Source: Arthrobacter psychrolactophilus (GTDB lineage Bacteria; Actinomycetota; Actinomycetes; Actinomycetales; Micrococcaceae). From it: 64,000 nucleotides of DNA. Below the pieces are notes generated by a model that worked only from the letters and a program-made list of their open reading frames with translations, had not been told where the DNA came from and did no database searches. Shown here piece after piece: positions 16,516 through 25,981 of this stretch (positions within the stretch are counted from its first letter, which is position 1; each line of letters begins with the position of its first letter). The stretch is from positions 248,001 through 312,000 of the forward strand of contig NZ_QJVC01000003.1 of assembly GCF_003219795.1 (NCBI RefSeq). Direction: 5' to 3'. Position numbers and translations under genes: made by a program.

Positions 16516-17883
16516 TCATCTCCCCTCAGGAGGTGCTCCAGCAGAAGCTGTCTTCGACATAGCCGGCACAAGTTCGAACCAACGCACCCCGTGGGACGGA
16601 ACGGCAACGGCGAAACGACCCTCGGCGTCGAGCTTGAGATTCTGCGCTGGCCCTTGCTCCCAGAGGTCACAGGCAGCCCAGCTTTCCCGCGCAGCGGTGG
16701 GCCCAACCACCGAACTCAATGCCACGGTCAGCTCTTGCTCGGAGCCGCCGGTCCAAAACACCGCGACAAAGTGACTCGTGTCGGAGCTGGCGGCCCAAAC
16801 AATAATTTCACCACTCCCCTGACTTTTTGGCTCCCGGATGATCTCTCGACTGTTCGTTGCTGTGGCCAGGACTCTCGATAGTGCGGGATTTGTCAGGCGC
16901 TCTATGGTTGCCTTGTCGGTCAAGGGCAGATCGCCGCCCATCATCAGCGGCGAGCGCCCCATGACCCACAACGTCAGCAGGGTCTGCTGCTCCGCAGGCG
17001 TCAGACGAGAATCACGTGGCTCACCGCGTTCGGCGCGGAGGCCGATTCGGCCCAGCGGAAGCATGTCGGCATCGGCCCATCCGCCAGCGCGTTGAAAGGG
17101 TGCCCAGCGGGCGAGGCGGGCGAACTGGGCATGGACGTCTTCCCACCGGTCCCAGAGGTCATCGGAGATGCGCCACATGTTGGCATGTTCGCGAAGATGG
17201 TCAATGTGGGTTGTAGGTAGGTTCGTCCCAGGAGAAAGGGACAGAATGATCTCCCTCCCACTGCGGGCAATCGCGGTCGCATAGGCGGCGATTTCGTCAT
17301 CATGGTAGGGCGCCTGCATGTCATCGACCTTGATGAAGTCGACACCCCAGCGGGCGAACTGCGCAACCTGGCCATCGTAATATGCTTGGGCTCCTGGATG
17401 CCCATGGTTGAGCCCGAAGTTGTCGGGATTCCAGTTACAGGTATCACCGTGGTTGGCGATCTGCGACGCCGTCCATTCAGTCCCCTCGACGGGGAGATTC
17501 TGTTCGACGGCCCTGCGCGGAATGCCACGCATGACGTGGATTCCAAAGCGCAGGCCCATGTCGTGAATGGCGTTGGCGAGGGCAGTAAACCCAGTACTGC
17601 CCTCCGCCGAAGGGAACCGGTTCCGAGCTGGCAACTGACGGCCATAGGCATCGAGCACGATAGGGGCGTCCTCGTTGTATCCGTGAGATCTCGCCGTCGG
17701 GTCGTACCAGGCGATATCGACGACGACGGTGTCCCAACCGGAGGGCAATAGGTAGTCCCGGATGAACCGGGCATTTTCCAGGACCTCCTCTTCGGTCACC
17801 GTTGTGCCATAGCAGTCCCAGCTGTTCCACCCCATGGGCGGAGTAGCTGCCAGCCGGGAGACTGCGCGGTGTGTCGACGACAT
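16516..17883 (-). CDS. GH27 family glycosidase (alpha-galactosidase type)
   Basis: Cytoplasmic 455-residue retaining glycosidase. The family start MGWNSWDCYG is at residues 17-26. The nucleophile is Asp187 in DFIKVDD, and the acid/base is Asp242 in WRISDDLWD. A C-terminal beta-sandwich follows, with the usual GGDLPLTD segment before it. The start at 17883 avoids an extra 25-residue N-terminus without family character; no signal peptide. It follows the second oligosaccharide-binding lipoprotein gene, so it should cleave the imported sugar. Because the remnant next door is a GH127 arabinosidase, a beta-L-arabinopyranosidase role, known for some GH27 members, is an alternative to alpha-galactosidase. 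Confidence 0.88.
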   Translation of the reverse strand: MSSTHRAVSRLAATPPMGWNSWDCYGTTVTEEEVLENARFIRDYLLPSGWDTVVVDIAWYDPTARSHGYNEDAPIVLDAYGRQLPARNRFPSAEGSTGFTALANAIHDMGLRFGIHVMRGIPRRAVEQNLPVEGTEWTASQIANHGDTCNWNPDNFGLNHGHPGAQAYYDGQVAQFARWGVDFIKVDDMQAPYHDDEIAAYATAIARSGREIILSLSPGTNLPTTHIDHLREHANMWRISDDLWDRWEDVHAQFARLARWAPFQRAGGWADADMLPLGRIGLRAERGEPRDSRLTPAEQQTLLTLWVMGRSPLMMGGDLPLTDKATIERLTNPALSRVLATATNSREIIREPKSQGSGEIIVWAASSDTSHFVAVFWTGGSEQELTVALSSVVGPTAARESWAACDLWEQGPAQNLKLDAEGRFAVAVPSHGVRWFELVPAMSKTASAGAPPEGR

Positions 17884-17973
17884 TTGTTTGCTCGTTTCGG
17901 GTTTGTGGCATTGAAGGCTGGCCGCCAGTTTTAGTCGCGGGCTGATTCCCCCGCACAACGGTTTAGATTGTCA

Positions 17974-18000
17974 TGTCATCGCCCCAGCGACTCGGTGACA
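17974..18000 (-). other. Intercistronic stem-loop after the second lipoprotein gene
   Basis: TGTCATCG (17974-17981) pairs with CGGTGACA (17993-18000), eight pairs with one G-T, 11-base loop, between the lipoprotein stop and the GH27 start. It may set unequal expression of the two genes. Confidence 0.5.
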
Positions 18001-18052
18001 TGGCGATTCAAGAAACCTTTCGCCGCCTTGGTCGTCGCGAATTCCTCAGAAA

Positions 18053-19723
18053 CTACGCATTGGCCACAAATCGTTCGTGGGCGGTGTTTAGCAGGTCAAC
18101 GTAACCCTTGAGTCCTTGTCCTTCGAGTTCGGCAACATACTTATCCCATTCACTGAGATCACGCTTTCCGAGCACAAACTTGAGGGTATTCGTCTCGACG
18201 GTGTCCTTCAAGGGGGTAGCCACCAAGGAGGACTGCTCCAGTTCTGCCTCTTCCAACGGTGCCGGCGCATCGGGTGCGCGGAAAGTCCTGGTTTTCAGAA
18301 CAGAGTCAATGTACGCCACGGCATCTTTCGGGCTATAGGACTCCTTCAGCTTCCGGCTTTCGGTTCCTTCAGCGGCGAATGTGGAATAGCCCAGGTCCTT
18401 CTGTATATCCACTCCCCCCTCACTCTTGAGGTTCCAGGCATCAAGCGAGAATCCGTCTTTGAGCTTGATAACTCCTGAAGCATCCTTTGTGTACTGTTTG
18501 CCTTCAACACCCCACCGCAACAGGTCCCGCGCATCAGGGTTATAGAAGTACCAGTCCACAAATTGCAACAACGCCTGGAAGTTGGGTTCGTCCTTTGCCT
18601 TGGAACTGAGCATGAATCCATGCCAGAAGTTGCGAGGCCCAATGATGTTGCCCGCGGGGCCGCCGGGCGGCGCGATGAGAATGACCTCATGGGCGCCCTT
18701 CCCCAAGGTCTTGTCCAGCGCCGTCGAGTATTCAATGACTGTGCCTGTGTTCCCAGAAGCGGCAAAGACTTTATTACTCGCGAATTTCTCCGCAATACTG
18801 GCGTTTCCGCCGCCCGCATCAGAGGCCGTCAATGATTCCGGATCCAGCAGACCGTCCTTGACCAGACCATGGAAGAAGGTCACTAGGTCCTTGTACTCTT
18901 TCGAGGTGGCGACGTACTTGAGCTTCTTGGTTTCCTCGTCCATGATCGTGCCGGTGCCGAAGCCCCAGCCTGCCTGCGTACCGAAGGAACGTGCAGCGTA
19001 ATTGAGCAGTGATTGCCCCTCAAAGCCGTCTGCTAGTGGATAGGAATCCGGATATTTGGCCTTGATCTTGACCAATCCTTCCCGCACCTCATCCCAGGTG
19101 TTGGGAATACCTGCGCCTACTTCCTCGAACACGTCCTTGCGGATCATGAGCGAGAAGACGGGAACGGAGACTTCTTGAAGCCCCGGCAACATGTAGTACT
19201 TCCCGTCAGCCTGACGCAAATTCTCCATCATCGCTTCAAGGTCCCACTCCTTCACATACTTCTTGAAGTTGGGCATATGTTGCACGTAGTCGCTCATGGG
19301 GAGCACCGCTCCGGAGGACACAAACGACTTCTCATCACCTGTGTAGATGAGGGGAATGATGGAGGGAGCATCACCTGCACTGATGAGCAGGCTGCGCTTC
19401 TCCACTGCATCGCTGAAGGGAATATGAGTCAGTTCAAGGTTGACATTGGTTCGGGCCTTGATTTCCTTGAACACCTCCCACGAGTCCTTCACCGGAAGTT
19501 CTGGCCAATCCGTCCAAAGAATCGAGAGGTTCAATGGCTCCGTGGCCTTGAACTGCATATCTGCCTCGAAGCCCTCCATGGCGCCGACACTCTGGTTTGA
19601 GATATCCACGGTGGCATCTGATTTCGTACTGCAACCAACCAGAGCAATGAGTCCGGCTGCGGCGATGCCTGTGACAAATGCTCGCCGACTAAGGGGTGGG
19701 TTCTTAAACGTGAAGGTGGCCAT
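18053..19723 (-). CDS. Extracellular solute-binding lipoprotein, second paralogue
   Basis: 556-residue binding lipoprotein, collinear with the protein at 1078-2748 and roughly three quarters identical by eye. N-terminus: Tat-like LSRRAFVTG, hydrophobic core, lipobox ending VGC. ATG at 19723 with GGAAGAG. No permease genes follow it; instead a GH27 gene does, so it probably feeds the permeases of the first locus or uses distant ones. Its promoter and operator are near copies of those of the first gene, implying joint control by the same LacI protein. Duplicated binding proteins usually broaden the range of related substrates (inference). Confidence 0.92.
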   Translation of the reverse strand: MATFTFKNPPLSRRAFVTGIAAAGLIALVGCSTKSDATVDISNQSVGAMEGFEADMQFKATEPLNLSILWTDWPELPVKDSWEVFKEIKARTNVNLELTHIPFSDAVEKRSLLISAGDAPSIIPLIYTGDEKSFVSSGAVLPMSDYVQHMPNFKKYVKEWDLEAMMENLRQADGKYYMLPGLQEVSVPVFSLMIRKDVFEEVGAGIPNTWDEVREGLVKIKAKYPDSYPLADGFEGQSLLNYAARSFGTQAGWGFGTGTIMDEETKKLKYVATSKEYKDLVTFFHGLVKDGLLDPESLTASDAGGGNASIAEKFASNKVFAASGNTGTVIEYSTALDKTLGKGAHEVILIAPPGGPAGNIIGPRNFWHGFMLSSKAKDEPNFQALLQFVDWYFYNPDARDLLRWGVEGKQYTKDASGVIKLKDGFSLDAWNLKSEGGVDIQKDLGYSTFAAEGTESRKLKESYSPKDAVAYIDSVLKTRTFRAPDAPAPLEEAELEQSSLVATPLKDTVETNTLKFVLGKRDLSEWDKYVAELEGQGLKGYVDLLNTAHERFVANA

Positions 19724-19758
19724 GTTCTCTTCCTTGAGTACGAGCTAAAACTGCGTCA

Positions 19759-19777
19759 GTTTCGATAGTTTCGGAAC
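19759..19777 (-). promoter_or_regulatory. LacI-type operator dyad, copy 2
   Basis: GTTTCGATAGTTTCGGAAC is an imperfect palindrome matching the one at 2791-2809 (consensus GTTyCGAnA-n-TnTCGrAAC-like). It sits 17 bases below the -10 box, as in the first copy. Confidence 0.6.
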
Positions 19778-19794
19778 TTCGTCGATACTTTTGA

Positions 19795-19823
19795 AGAGTA
19801 ATCTAGCTCACAAATGAAGTCAA
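19795..19823 (-). promoter_or_regulatory. Promoter of the second lipoprotein gene
   Basis: Minus strand: -35 TTGACT (19818-19823), 17-base spacer, -10 TACTCT (19795-19800). The spacer keeps the GTGAgCTAGAT core of the first locus. Confidence 0.6.
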
Positions 19824-20100
19824 TGACTCAGATGATTCCTGTAAATATGACGCGAGCAATCGGCGCTTTAGGGGTCTCCCAGCGATGTTCGGAGAGCCCC
19901 CAATCTGGGTGCCGCGCACGCTAAAACCACCTACGGAACCGCGTCGGGGCGGCAAGAATCGCGCACCCTCGATCAATGAATGTGGATGCGGCTGTCCTTA
20001 CAAGACAGTTCTTTGGGCTCCGTCACGTTTCCGGCCAGCCAGGTCACAAAGTGGAGATCACTCGTAGCGGGCCAGGTCAGACGGAGCAGTCTCTATGATT

Positions 20101-20542
20101 CCAGATCAGGCCGGTGATTCGTTCGGCTGCGCCTGCTGCCCGCCGAACCTCGCCCTCCTCATCGCCTCGATCGCCCCGTTAGCGTCGAGTCACGGCCTCG
20201 AGTCCCGGCCTGGGTGGATGAGTATTCGGTGAAGATCGACGGCGTATCAGCTCGCCCCGTGGTGGTGGATGGATACCTCGTGCTTGAGCCGAGCCCGGTG
20301 AATAGTTCCATTGAGCTGGATTTCCACGCAACTCTGGTGATCGATCTGCAGCATCCGCGTCTGGATGCATCCCGCGGGACCATGGCCGTGCGGCACAGGC
20401 CGCTCAATCTCTGCTGTACTCAATCCAGCATGGAACCACACCGTTAGATGACAGAAAACTGGGCCCACTCACGCTAATCCCCCACTTTCGATGGGGCAAC
20501 CGCAGCCACGCGGCGATGCGCGCCTGGATCCCTACTCAGTAA
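20101..20542 (+). pseudogene. Remnant of a GH127 (beta-L-arabinofuranosidase-type) gene
   Basis: Three pieces of the C-terminal half of a GH127 enzyme lie in order but in three different frames. (1) 20116-20175: DSFGCACCPPN, the Cys-rich catalytic signature of the family, then LALLIASIA. (2) 20199-20447: RVPAWVDEYSVKIDG and PVVVDGYLVLEPS, then HPRLDASRGTMAV. (3) 20468-20542: LTLIPHFRWGNRSHAAMRAW, the family's C-terminal motif, followed by a stop. About 100 residues normally between pieces 1 and 2 are deleted. No N-terminal half was found. The gene is dead; it shows the locus once handled arabinofuranosides. The rest of 19824-20100 and 20543-20788 shows no recognisable gene. Confidence 0.8.
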
Positions 20543-20788
20543 TCCGAGGGGTCCTGCGGTTATAGGGAACTCCCGCCTGCGGGCAGCCGGGATCCGATTG
20601 GGGTGCCGCCCGGAGCAGGCTGGGAGACACCGCCCACGTAATAGCTGCCGCCGTGCACAACATGACTCGCGGATGGTTCGGCGCCCGACGGCAAGGAGCA
20701 ATAAGGGTACTTTGCCTTCCGACATTGAGAAGCATTGTTTCGCCGGTGTACAAGTTCCCGAGGTAAGCCCCAGCGTGTGTTTGTCGAC

Positions 20789-21727
20789 TCAGACCGCCGC
20801 TTGCTCCAGATGCCATCGCAATTCCTCCGCAGTGGGAGGATTGGCGCCCGGGCGCCGCACCGTGATGGCTGCGGCCATAGATGCGGTCCGCCCCAATGCC
20901 TCAAGCACCTCGGGCGCAAAGCTGTCTGTCGGGCGGGTCAGTAGCCCCATGATCAGCGCCGCCATGTAGGAGTCCCCGGCGCCGATCGTGTCCGCAACAG
21001 TGGTTTGCACGGACGGGATAGTAATCCGTGACTCCGACGAGGCCAGCAGCGATCCCTGTCCTCCCTTAGTGATCACTGCCAGCCCGGCGCCGAGCCCCAG
21101 GACATGCGTGGCCGTCTCCTCGAGGGACTTACGAGGATAGAGCCAAGCGGCGTCCTCATCGCTGAGCTTGACCACATGGCTGAGCTCGATGAACTCCTCA
21201 AATGTCTGCAGTGCCTCTGCTTGGCTACCAAGGAGCGCGGGACGAATGTTCGGATCAAAGGTGAGAGTGCAATCATTCCGGAACTTTTGGAGCACCCCCT
21301 TGACGGCGTCGGCTCCGGGAGCCAGGAACGCCGCGATCGATCCAGTATGGAACACCTGGGGAGCCTGACCGGGGAATACCGGATCCAGGTCCCAGACGAC
21401 GTCGAAATCGTACGTAGCCGATCCGTCCTGGGCCAGCGTTGCCGTGGCCGAGGACGTCTTGTCCAGCGAATAAGCGCCCGGAAGGATGGTGACCCCGGCG
21501 CTGTGCAGGTGCGTGTCGATGGCGGCGCCGCGCTCGTCGTGGCCGAGGGCTGTCATCAGCCCCGTGGCAACGCCAAGGCGGCCTAGCCCGTAGGCCACAT
21601 TTGCGGGTGATCCGCCCGGATGCTCGCTGCTTCCGTGAGCGGAAATAACGACGTCGGTCAGGGCCTCTCCGACGACCACCACGTCCAGGGACTCGGTGGA
21701 AGGCGGGACTTGGGCTGGGAGGTTCAT
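20789..21727 (-). CDS. PfkB-family sugar kinase, probable fructokinase (copy 1)
   Basis: Cytoplasmic ATP-dependent kinase of 312 residues. The N-terminal PfkB signature region is present (VVVGEALTDVV, then EHPGGSPANVAYGLGRLG at 35-52), and the C-terminal signature DTIGAGDSYMAAL holds the catalytic Asp252 within GAGD. Last gene of the lacI-permease-permease-lipoprotein-GH32 run, 28 bases after GH32, so it most likely phosphorylates the fructose released by the hydrolase. It has a close paralogue at 29493-30416. Ribokinase-like alternatives cannot be excluded by motif alone, but context favours fructose. Confidence 0.9.
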   Translation of the reverse strand: MNLPAQVPPSTESLDVVVVGEALTDVVISAHGSSEHPGGSPANVAYGLGRLGVATGLMTALGHDERGAAIDTHLHSAGVTILPGAYSLDKTSSATATLAQDGSATYDFDVVWDLDPVFPGQAPQVFHTGSIAAFLAPGADAVKGVLQKFRNDCTLTFDPNIRPALLGSQAEALQTFEEFIELSHVVKLSDEDAAWLYPRKSLEETATHVLGLGAGLAVITKGGQGSLLASSESRITIPSVQTTVADTIGAGDSYMAALIMGLLTRPTDSFAPEVLEALGRTASMAAAITVRRPGANPPTAEELRWHLEQAAV

Positions 21728-21755
21728 GGGTGCTTTCTTGTTTCAGATCCGTGGT

Positions 21756-23264
21756 TCAGGACCAGCGAGTGACCGTCAGGTTCGTGATTGTTGCCCCGCC
21801 ACCTGTGGCATACAGGGCCACGTCGGTGCTGTTTTCTTGGGGGAAGATCAGTTCCGTCATGGTGACCAGGCCTCCTTGGGCGAATACCTCCACTGAGCAG
21901 TGATCCACATAGATGCTCAGCTGATAACTGCCATCGATCGGCAGCAGCGGTGCCGAGTCCAGGGAGGAGAAGCTTTCGTGGAAGTCGCTCTGCCCGGAGT
22001 CGCGGCGGTCCACGACGAGGCGTCCTTCCCGAGGGCGGATGCCAATGCGCGTGCCTTCTAGTCCGCTCCCGCGCACCACAAGGCCGAATTCCTCGGCGGT
22101 TCCTGGGGTGAAGGTCAGCTCGAGCCGCGCAACGCTGCTGGCTGCCGGCTCAAGCACTCGCGTCTCGTTGGAGATTGTGGTTTCCGCCAGTTCGTACACG
22201 GGACTCAACCCGGAGATGGCCGCGAAGTCTTCGGCAACGTGCTGTTCCAGGCGTGGTTGGCCATCTACGGTGCGCAGGAATACTTCGCGGGGCAGCGACA
22301 TGGGCCCTCGCCAAGGGCTGCTGGGGATCTGGTTGGCGTACTGCCAGTTGTTCATCCAGGCGATCATGAGACGGCGCTGATCCGGGGCATCGCTGAAGGA
22401 AACAGCGGCGTAGTAATCCCTTCCCCAGTCCAGCCAGTGGTATTCGGCCAGCCGCGCTGGATCATGGGTTCCTTCTGTCACCGTGGTGTCTGAGGTGAAG
22501 GTGGTGCCGTCAAAGTCACCAACAAAGTATTGCCCCCCGGAGCCACTGTTGGGCCCGCCCGGATTCAGATTCACCACGAGCACCCATTTGAGATGCTCCG
22601 GATCCCCGTCCACGGGAAGTGGGAACAGGTCGGGGCATTCCCATACTCCGCCGGTTGCGTTGGCCGGGCCAAAGGTGCTTAGCAGCTCCCAGTCCCGCAA
22701 GTTCTCTGACTTGTATAGGACCACCTGAAAGTCGGTTGCCTCGACGGCGACCATAACCCAGTAGCTGCCGGCCGCACCGTCGTAGCGGAATACCTTCGGG
22801 TCGCGGAACTCGCCGGAGTCCCGGTTCAGCACCGGGTTATTGTCGTATTTAGTCCAGGTGTACCCGCCATCCAGGCTGTGCGCCAGCGACTGGGCTTGCA
22901 GGCCCGTGTGAGGGGAGGCCGTTTTGAAGGCGCTGGTATAGATGGCCACCAGGGGTGCCTTGCTTTCCGTGCCGAATCCGCTGGTGTTGTTCCGGTCGAA
23001 GACGATGCTGCCGGAGAAGATGTCTTCCTGATCATCGCAGGCGATGGCGACGGGGTGCTCGGTCCAGGTTAAGAGATCCGGGGAGGTGGCGTGCCCCCAT
23101 GACATATTGCCCCACACATCACCCACAGGGTTGTTCTGAAAGTACAGGTGGTAGACGCCGTCGTGAAAGATCAGGCCGTTGGGGTCATTGAGCCAGGTGT
23201 TCTTCGCCGCGAAATGCAAGGCGGGGCGGAAGGTTTCGGCCGTAGTGGCGGTCGAGGCAGTCAT
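21756..23264 (-). CDS. GH32 beta-fructosidase (sucrose/levan/inulin hydrolase type)
   Basis: 502-residue retaining fructosidase. The catalytic triad of the family is visible: nucleophile Asp27 in WLNDPNG, transition-state Asp155 in FRDPK, and acid/base Glu209 in WECPD. Five-bladed propeller at about 12-330, then the C-terminal beta-sandwich ending VALYATGGGATITNLTV. The start at 23264 is chosen because family homology begins within 15 residues and a longer reading overlaps the upstream lipoprotein gene. No signal peptide, so it acts on imported sucrose or short fructans. The released fructose would go to the kinase downstream. Confidence 0.92.
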   Translation of the reverse strand: MTASTATTAETFRPALHFAAKNTWLNDPNGLIFHDGVYHLYFQNNPVGDVWGNMSWGHATSPDLLTWTEHPVAIACDDQEDIFSGSIVFDRNNTSGFGTESKAPLVAIYTSAFKTASPHTGLQAQSLAHSLDGGYTWTKYDNNPVLNRDSGEFRDPKVFRYDGAAGSYWVMVAVEATDFQVVLYKSENLRDWELLSTFGPANATGGVWECPDLFPLPVDGDPEHLKWVLVVNLNPGGPNSGSGGQYFVGDFDGTTFTSDTTVTEGTHDPARLAEYHWLDWGRDYYAAVSFSDAPDQRRLMIAWMNNWQYANQIPSSPWRGPMSLPREVFLRTVDGQPRLEQHVAEDFAAISGLSPVYELAETTISNETRVLEPAASSVARLELTFTPGTAEEFGLVVRGSGLEGTRIGIRPREGRLVVDRRDSGQSDFHESFSSLDSAPLLPIDGSYQLSIYVDHCSVEVFAQGGLVTMTELIFPQENSTDVALYATGGGATITNLTVTRWS

Positions 23265-23332
23265 AGGGGGCTGTTCTCGTTTCTGTTTTGGTATGAAAAG
23301 TGGGTCTCGGTGGTGCTCTGGAACTGGGTTCC

Positions 23333-23363
23333 GGTGGGCCAGCGCCAGGGACGCCGGCCCACC
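23333..23363 (-). other. Intercistronic stem-loop between lipoprotein and GH32 genes
   Basis: GGTGGGCC (23333-23340) pairs perfectly with GGCCCACC (23356-23363) across 15 bases that can pair further. It lies 12 bases past the lipoprotein stop, matching the stem-loops seen after other binding-protein genes here. Confidence 0.6.
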
Positions 23364-23374
23364 TCGTCGCGGGG

Positions 23375-24979
23375 CTAGGAGTTCTGCTTGAAGCGGTCGT
23401 AGGCCTGCTGGTACGTCTCGATCATCTTTTCCAGGCCGATGTTCTTGAGCTGGGAAACATAGCCGTCCCATTCGCCGTCAATGCCGCCCTGAACGATCCA
23501 CTTCGCCAACTTCTGCTGGGTCAGCGATGTCACGTCCGTTTGGATGCTGGAGATTTGCTGCAGTTCCTCATTGGACAGGGGAACGGGCGGGTAGGCATCG
23601 TTGGCCGCGTGCGGCAGGTACATCTCCTGAACGATCTTCTGGCGCTCGGCGGCACGCGGTTCCGGTGCCACCACGTTGCTGAAGTCATCCTTGGTGATGA
23701 TCTTGGGACCGCCGGGGGCAACCTTCTGTCGGCGTTCGCCCTCGCTCGTTGAAGCATCAGCCGGAATCTGGACGAGGATGCCCTTGTCATCCTTCTTCAA
23801 GGTGACACCGATCGGGCCCCAGTTGGCCTGCGCCGACTGTACCGGATCGTACAGGTAGTCGACCCAGCGCATCGTGGCGGCCGGATACTTATTGGCCCTA
23901 GTGATGGCGAATGCGCCGCGGTTGATCTCCTGATTGTTGGCGACACTGGCACGTTGTTTACCGTCGACGCCGGTCAGAATGGGTACCAGCGCGTAGTCCG
24001 CAGCCCGGTCCTCTCCCACCATTTCCTTAATTTCCCACCAGACGAATGATCCGAGGGAGGGGGTGGTGGTCTTCCCCTTGGCCAGGTAGGACTTGTCATC
24101 TTGGGAGAATGATTCCGGGTCGATCAGGCCCTCTTGGTACCAGCCATTCAAGGCCGTGATGGCCTTCTTGTACTCGGGCAGGACGGCCGTGAAGACAACC
24201 TTGCCGTCCTGGACAATGCGGTGATCCACATTGTCGGGGACGCCACCCAAGGCGGCAATCAGGTCAACGATGTCACCGCAGAAGGTACCGGGCTCGTAGC
24301 TCAAGGGGATGGTCTTGCCTCCCCCGGCGAGATCTTCCTTCTTGAACGCCACCAGGGCGTCGTGGTAGTCCTCAATCGTGGAGGGCATCTCGAGCCCCAC
24401 CTTGTCCAGCCATATCTTGTTGATGGCGAGCATGTGCGGGAACTGCACCAGACCCAGTTCTTCCACCGATGGGAGCGTGTAGATGTGCCCATCCGAGGAG
24501 GTGATGGCAGCCTTGATGTCAGGGCGGGCATCGAGGATCTTCTTCAGGTTCGGCGCGTGCGCATCAATCAGGGTTTCCAACGGCAGCAGTGTTCCGTTGG
24601 TGCCATAGGTGGCGACCTCGGAATCGCTCAGTCCGGTGTTGAAGAAGGCATCGGGCAGGTCTCCGCTGGCCAGGATCAGGTTCTTCTTTTCCTGGAAGAC
24701 ATTCTCCGGAAGGTTTTGCCAGTCAACGGTGATGTTGGTGGTCTTCTGCCATTCTTGAACGAGGGCCATGGTCTTGTAGTCGGGGGCCAAGGCTGACTTG
24801 GTTCCCGAGAACGACAATGTCAGCGGCTTGGTGACAACAGGGTATCCGCTGCCCTGCAGGCCGAAGTCGGCCGAGGCGTCTTCGACGGGTGAATTGGACT
24901 TGCCGGAGCAGGCGTTCAGCATGAGTGTGCCTACGGCCAGAACGCTCAGAGAGGTGAAGTTACGGCGTGAAATCATCAT
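23375..24979 (-). CDS. Solute-binding lipoprotein of the fructan/sucrose ABC transporter
   Basis: 534-residue binding protein with a Tat-like ISRRNFTSLSV motif and lipobox ending LNAC. It belongs to the same broad family as the lipoproteins at 1078 and 18053 but is only distantly similar. It follows the two permease genes by 26 bases in the lacI operon and precedes GH32, so fructo-oligosaccharide or sucrose is the likely ligand. The lipid-anchored protein would deliver the sugar to the permease pair outside the membrane. Confidence 0.92.
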   Translation of the reverse strand: MMISRRNFTSLSVLAVGTLMLNACSGKSNSPVEDASADFGLQGSGYPVVTKPLTLSFSGTKSALAPDYKTMALVQEWQKTTNITVDWQNLPENVFQEKKNLILASGDLPDAFFNTGLSDSEVATYGTNGTLLPLETLIDAHAPNLKKILDARPDIKAAITSSDGHIYTLPSVEELGLVQFPHMLAINKIWLDKVGLEMPSTIEDYHDALVAFKKEDLAGGGKTIPLSYEPGTFCGDIVDLIAALGGVPDNVDHRIVQDGKVVFTAVLPEYKKAITALNGWYQEGLIDPESFSQDDKSYLAKGKTTTPSLGSFVWWEIKEMVGEDRAADYALVPILTGVDGKQRASVANNQEINRGAFAITRANKYPAATMRWVDYLYDPVQSAQANWGPIGVTLKKDDKGILVQIPADASTSEGERRQKVAPGGPKIITKDDFSNVVAPEPRAAERQKIVQEMYLPHAANDAYPPVPLSNEELQQISSIQTDVTSLTQQKLAKWIVQGGIDGEWDGYVSQLKNIGLEKMIETYQQAYDRFKQNS

Positions 24980-25005
24980 TGGTTCATTCCCAACTTGTAG
25001 TGGTT

Positions 25006-25974
25006 TTAGCTTTTGACAGCGCCGATGAGGGCGCCCTTGGTGAAGTGCTTTTGCATAAAGGGAAGTGCGATCATGAGCGGCAGGCTAGAGACCACGATCA
25101 TGGCGTACTTGGTTAATTCGGCGATCCGTTGTGCTGCGGCGTAGGAGGCTACATCTCCGCCGGTTGTCCCTGTGGAAGAGATATCGGATTGGATCAAGAT
25201 GTTGCGCAGCACCAGCTGCAGCGGGTACTTCGAATCATCGTTGAGGAAGATCAAGGCATCGAAGAAGGAATTCCAGTTGGCCACCACATGGATCATGATC
25301 ATGAGCATGATCAGTGATTTGGAGAGCGGAAGCACCATCTTCAGGAAGAACGTGAAGTCGTTGGCACCGTCAATTTGAGCGGCCTCTCGCAGTTCATCAG
25401 GGATGGACTGCTCAAAGAAGGACCTGGCAATGATCAAGTTCCACACGCCCACGGCACCGGGAAGAACCACGGCCCACATGGTGTTCAACATGCCCAAGTC
25501 GCGAACCACCAGGTACTTGGTGATCAAACCGCCGTCGAAGAACATGGTGATAATGAAGATCAACATGAGGAACTTTCGTCCCGGAAGATCCTTCCGGGAC
25601 AGGGCGTAGGCGCCGCACAGAATGGCGGTGACGCTGATGGCCGTTCCCACGATCGTGTACAGGAAGGTGTTACCCAGGCCCTGCCAGATGCGTATGTCCC
25701 CAAATATCCGCTGGTAGCCCTCGAAGGTGATTCCTTGGGGGAAGAACCAAACGTTGCCCTCGTAGATCTGGTTGGGATCGCTGATGGAGGCGATCAACAC
25801 GAAGTACAGCGGGTAGACCACTGCCGCAATGGCGAGCAACAACAAGATCACTGCCATGGTGTTGAAGACCGGATCGGCGAACTTGTCCCGGAGCCGGGGT
25901 CGGCGTCGACCGCTTATTGGCGGCTTGCTGACTGAGGCGCGTCTCTCGCCTCGCGTTGGAGTTTCAATAGTCAC
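25006..25974 (-). CDS. Carbohydrate ABC transporter permease (YtcP/LplC type)
   Basis: 322-residue permease with six predicted helices after a basic N-terminal tail. The EAA loop reads ELREAAQIDGANDFTFFLK near residue 205, the ATPase contact. GTG start seven bases after the preceding permease's stop, implying translational coupling. Partner of the permease at 25982 and the lipoprotein at 23375. No ATPase gene lies in the operon, so a shared ATPase is expected. Confidence 0.92.
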   Translation of the reverse strand: MTIETPTRGERRASVSKPPISGRRRPRLRDKFADPVFNTMAVILLLLAIAAVVYPLYFVLIASISDPNQIYEGNVWFFPQGITFEGYQRIFGDIRIWQGLGNTFLYTIVGTAISVTAILCGAYALSRKDLPGRKFLMLIFIITMFFDGGLITKYLVVRDLGMLNTMWAVVLPGAVGVWNLIIARSFFEQSIPDELREAAQIDGANDFTFFLKMVLPLSKSLIMLMIMIHVVANWNSFFDALIFLNDDSKYPLQLVLRNILIQSDISSTGTTGGDVASYAAAQRIAELTKYAMIVVSSLPLMIALPFMQKHFTKGALIGAVKS

Positions 25975-25981
25975 AGCGACA

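Noticed and set aside
23264-23471. N-terminal extension of the GH32 frame
   Set aside because: Overlaps the preceding lipoprotein gene and stem-loop; Arg/Pro-rich and without family similarity, so the start at 23264 is used.
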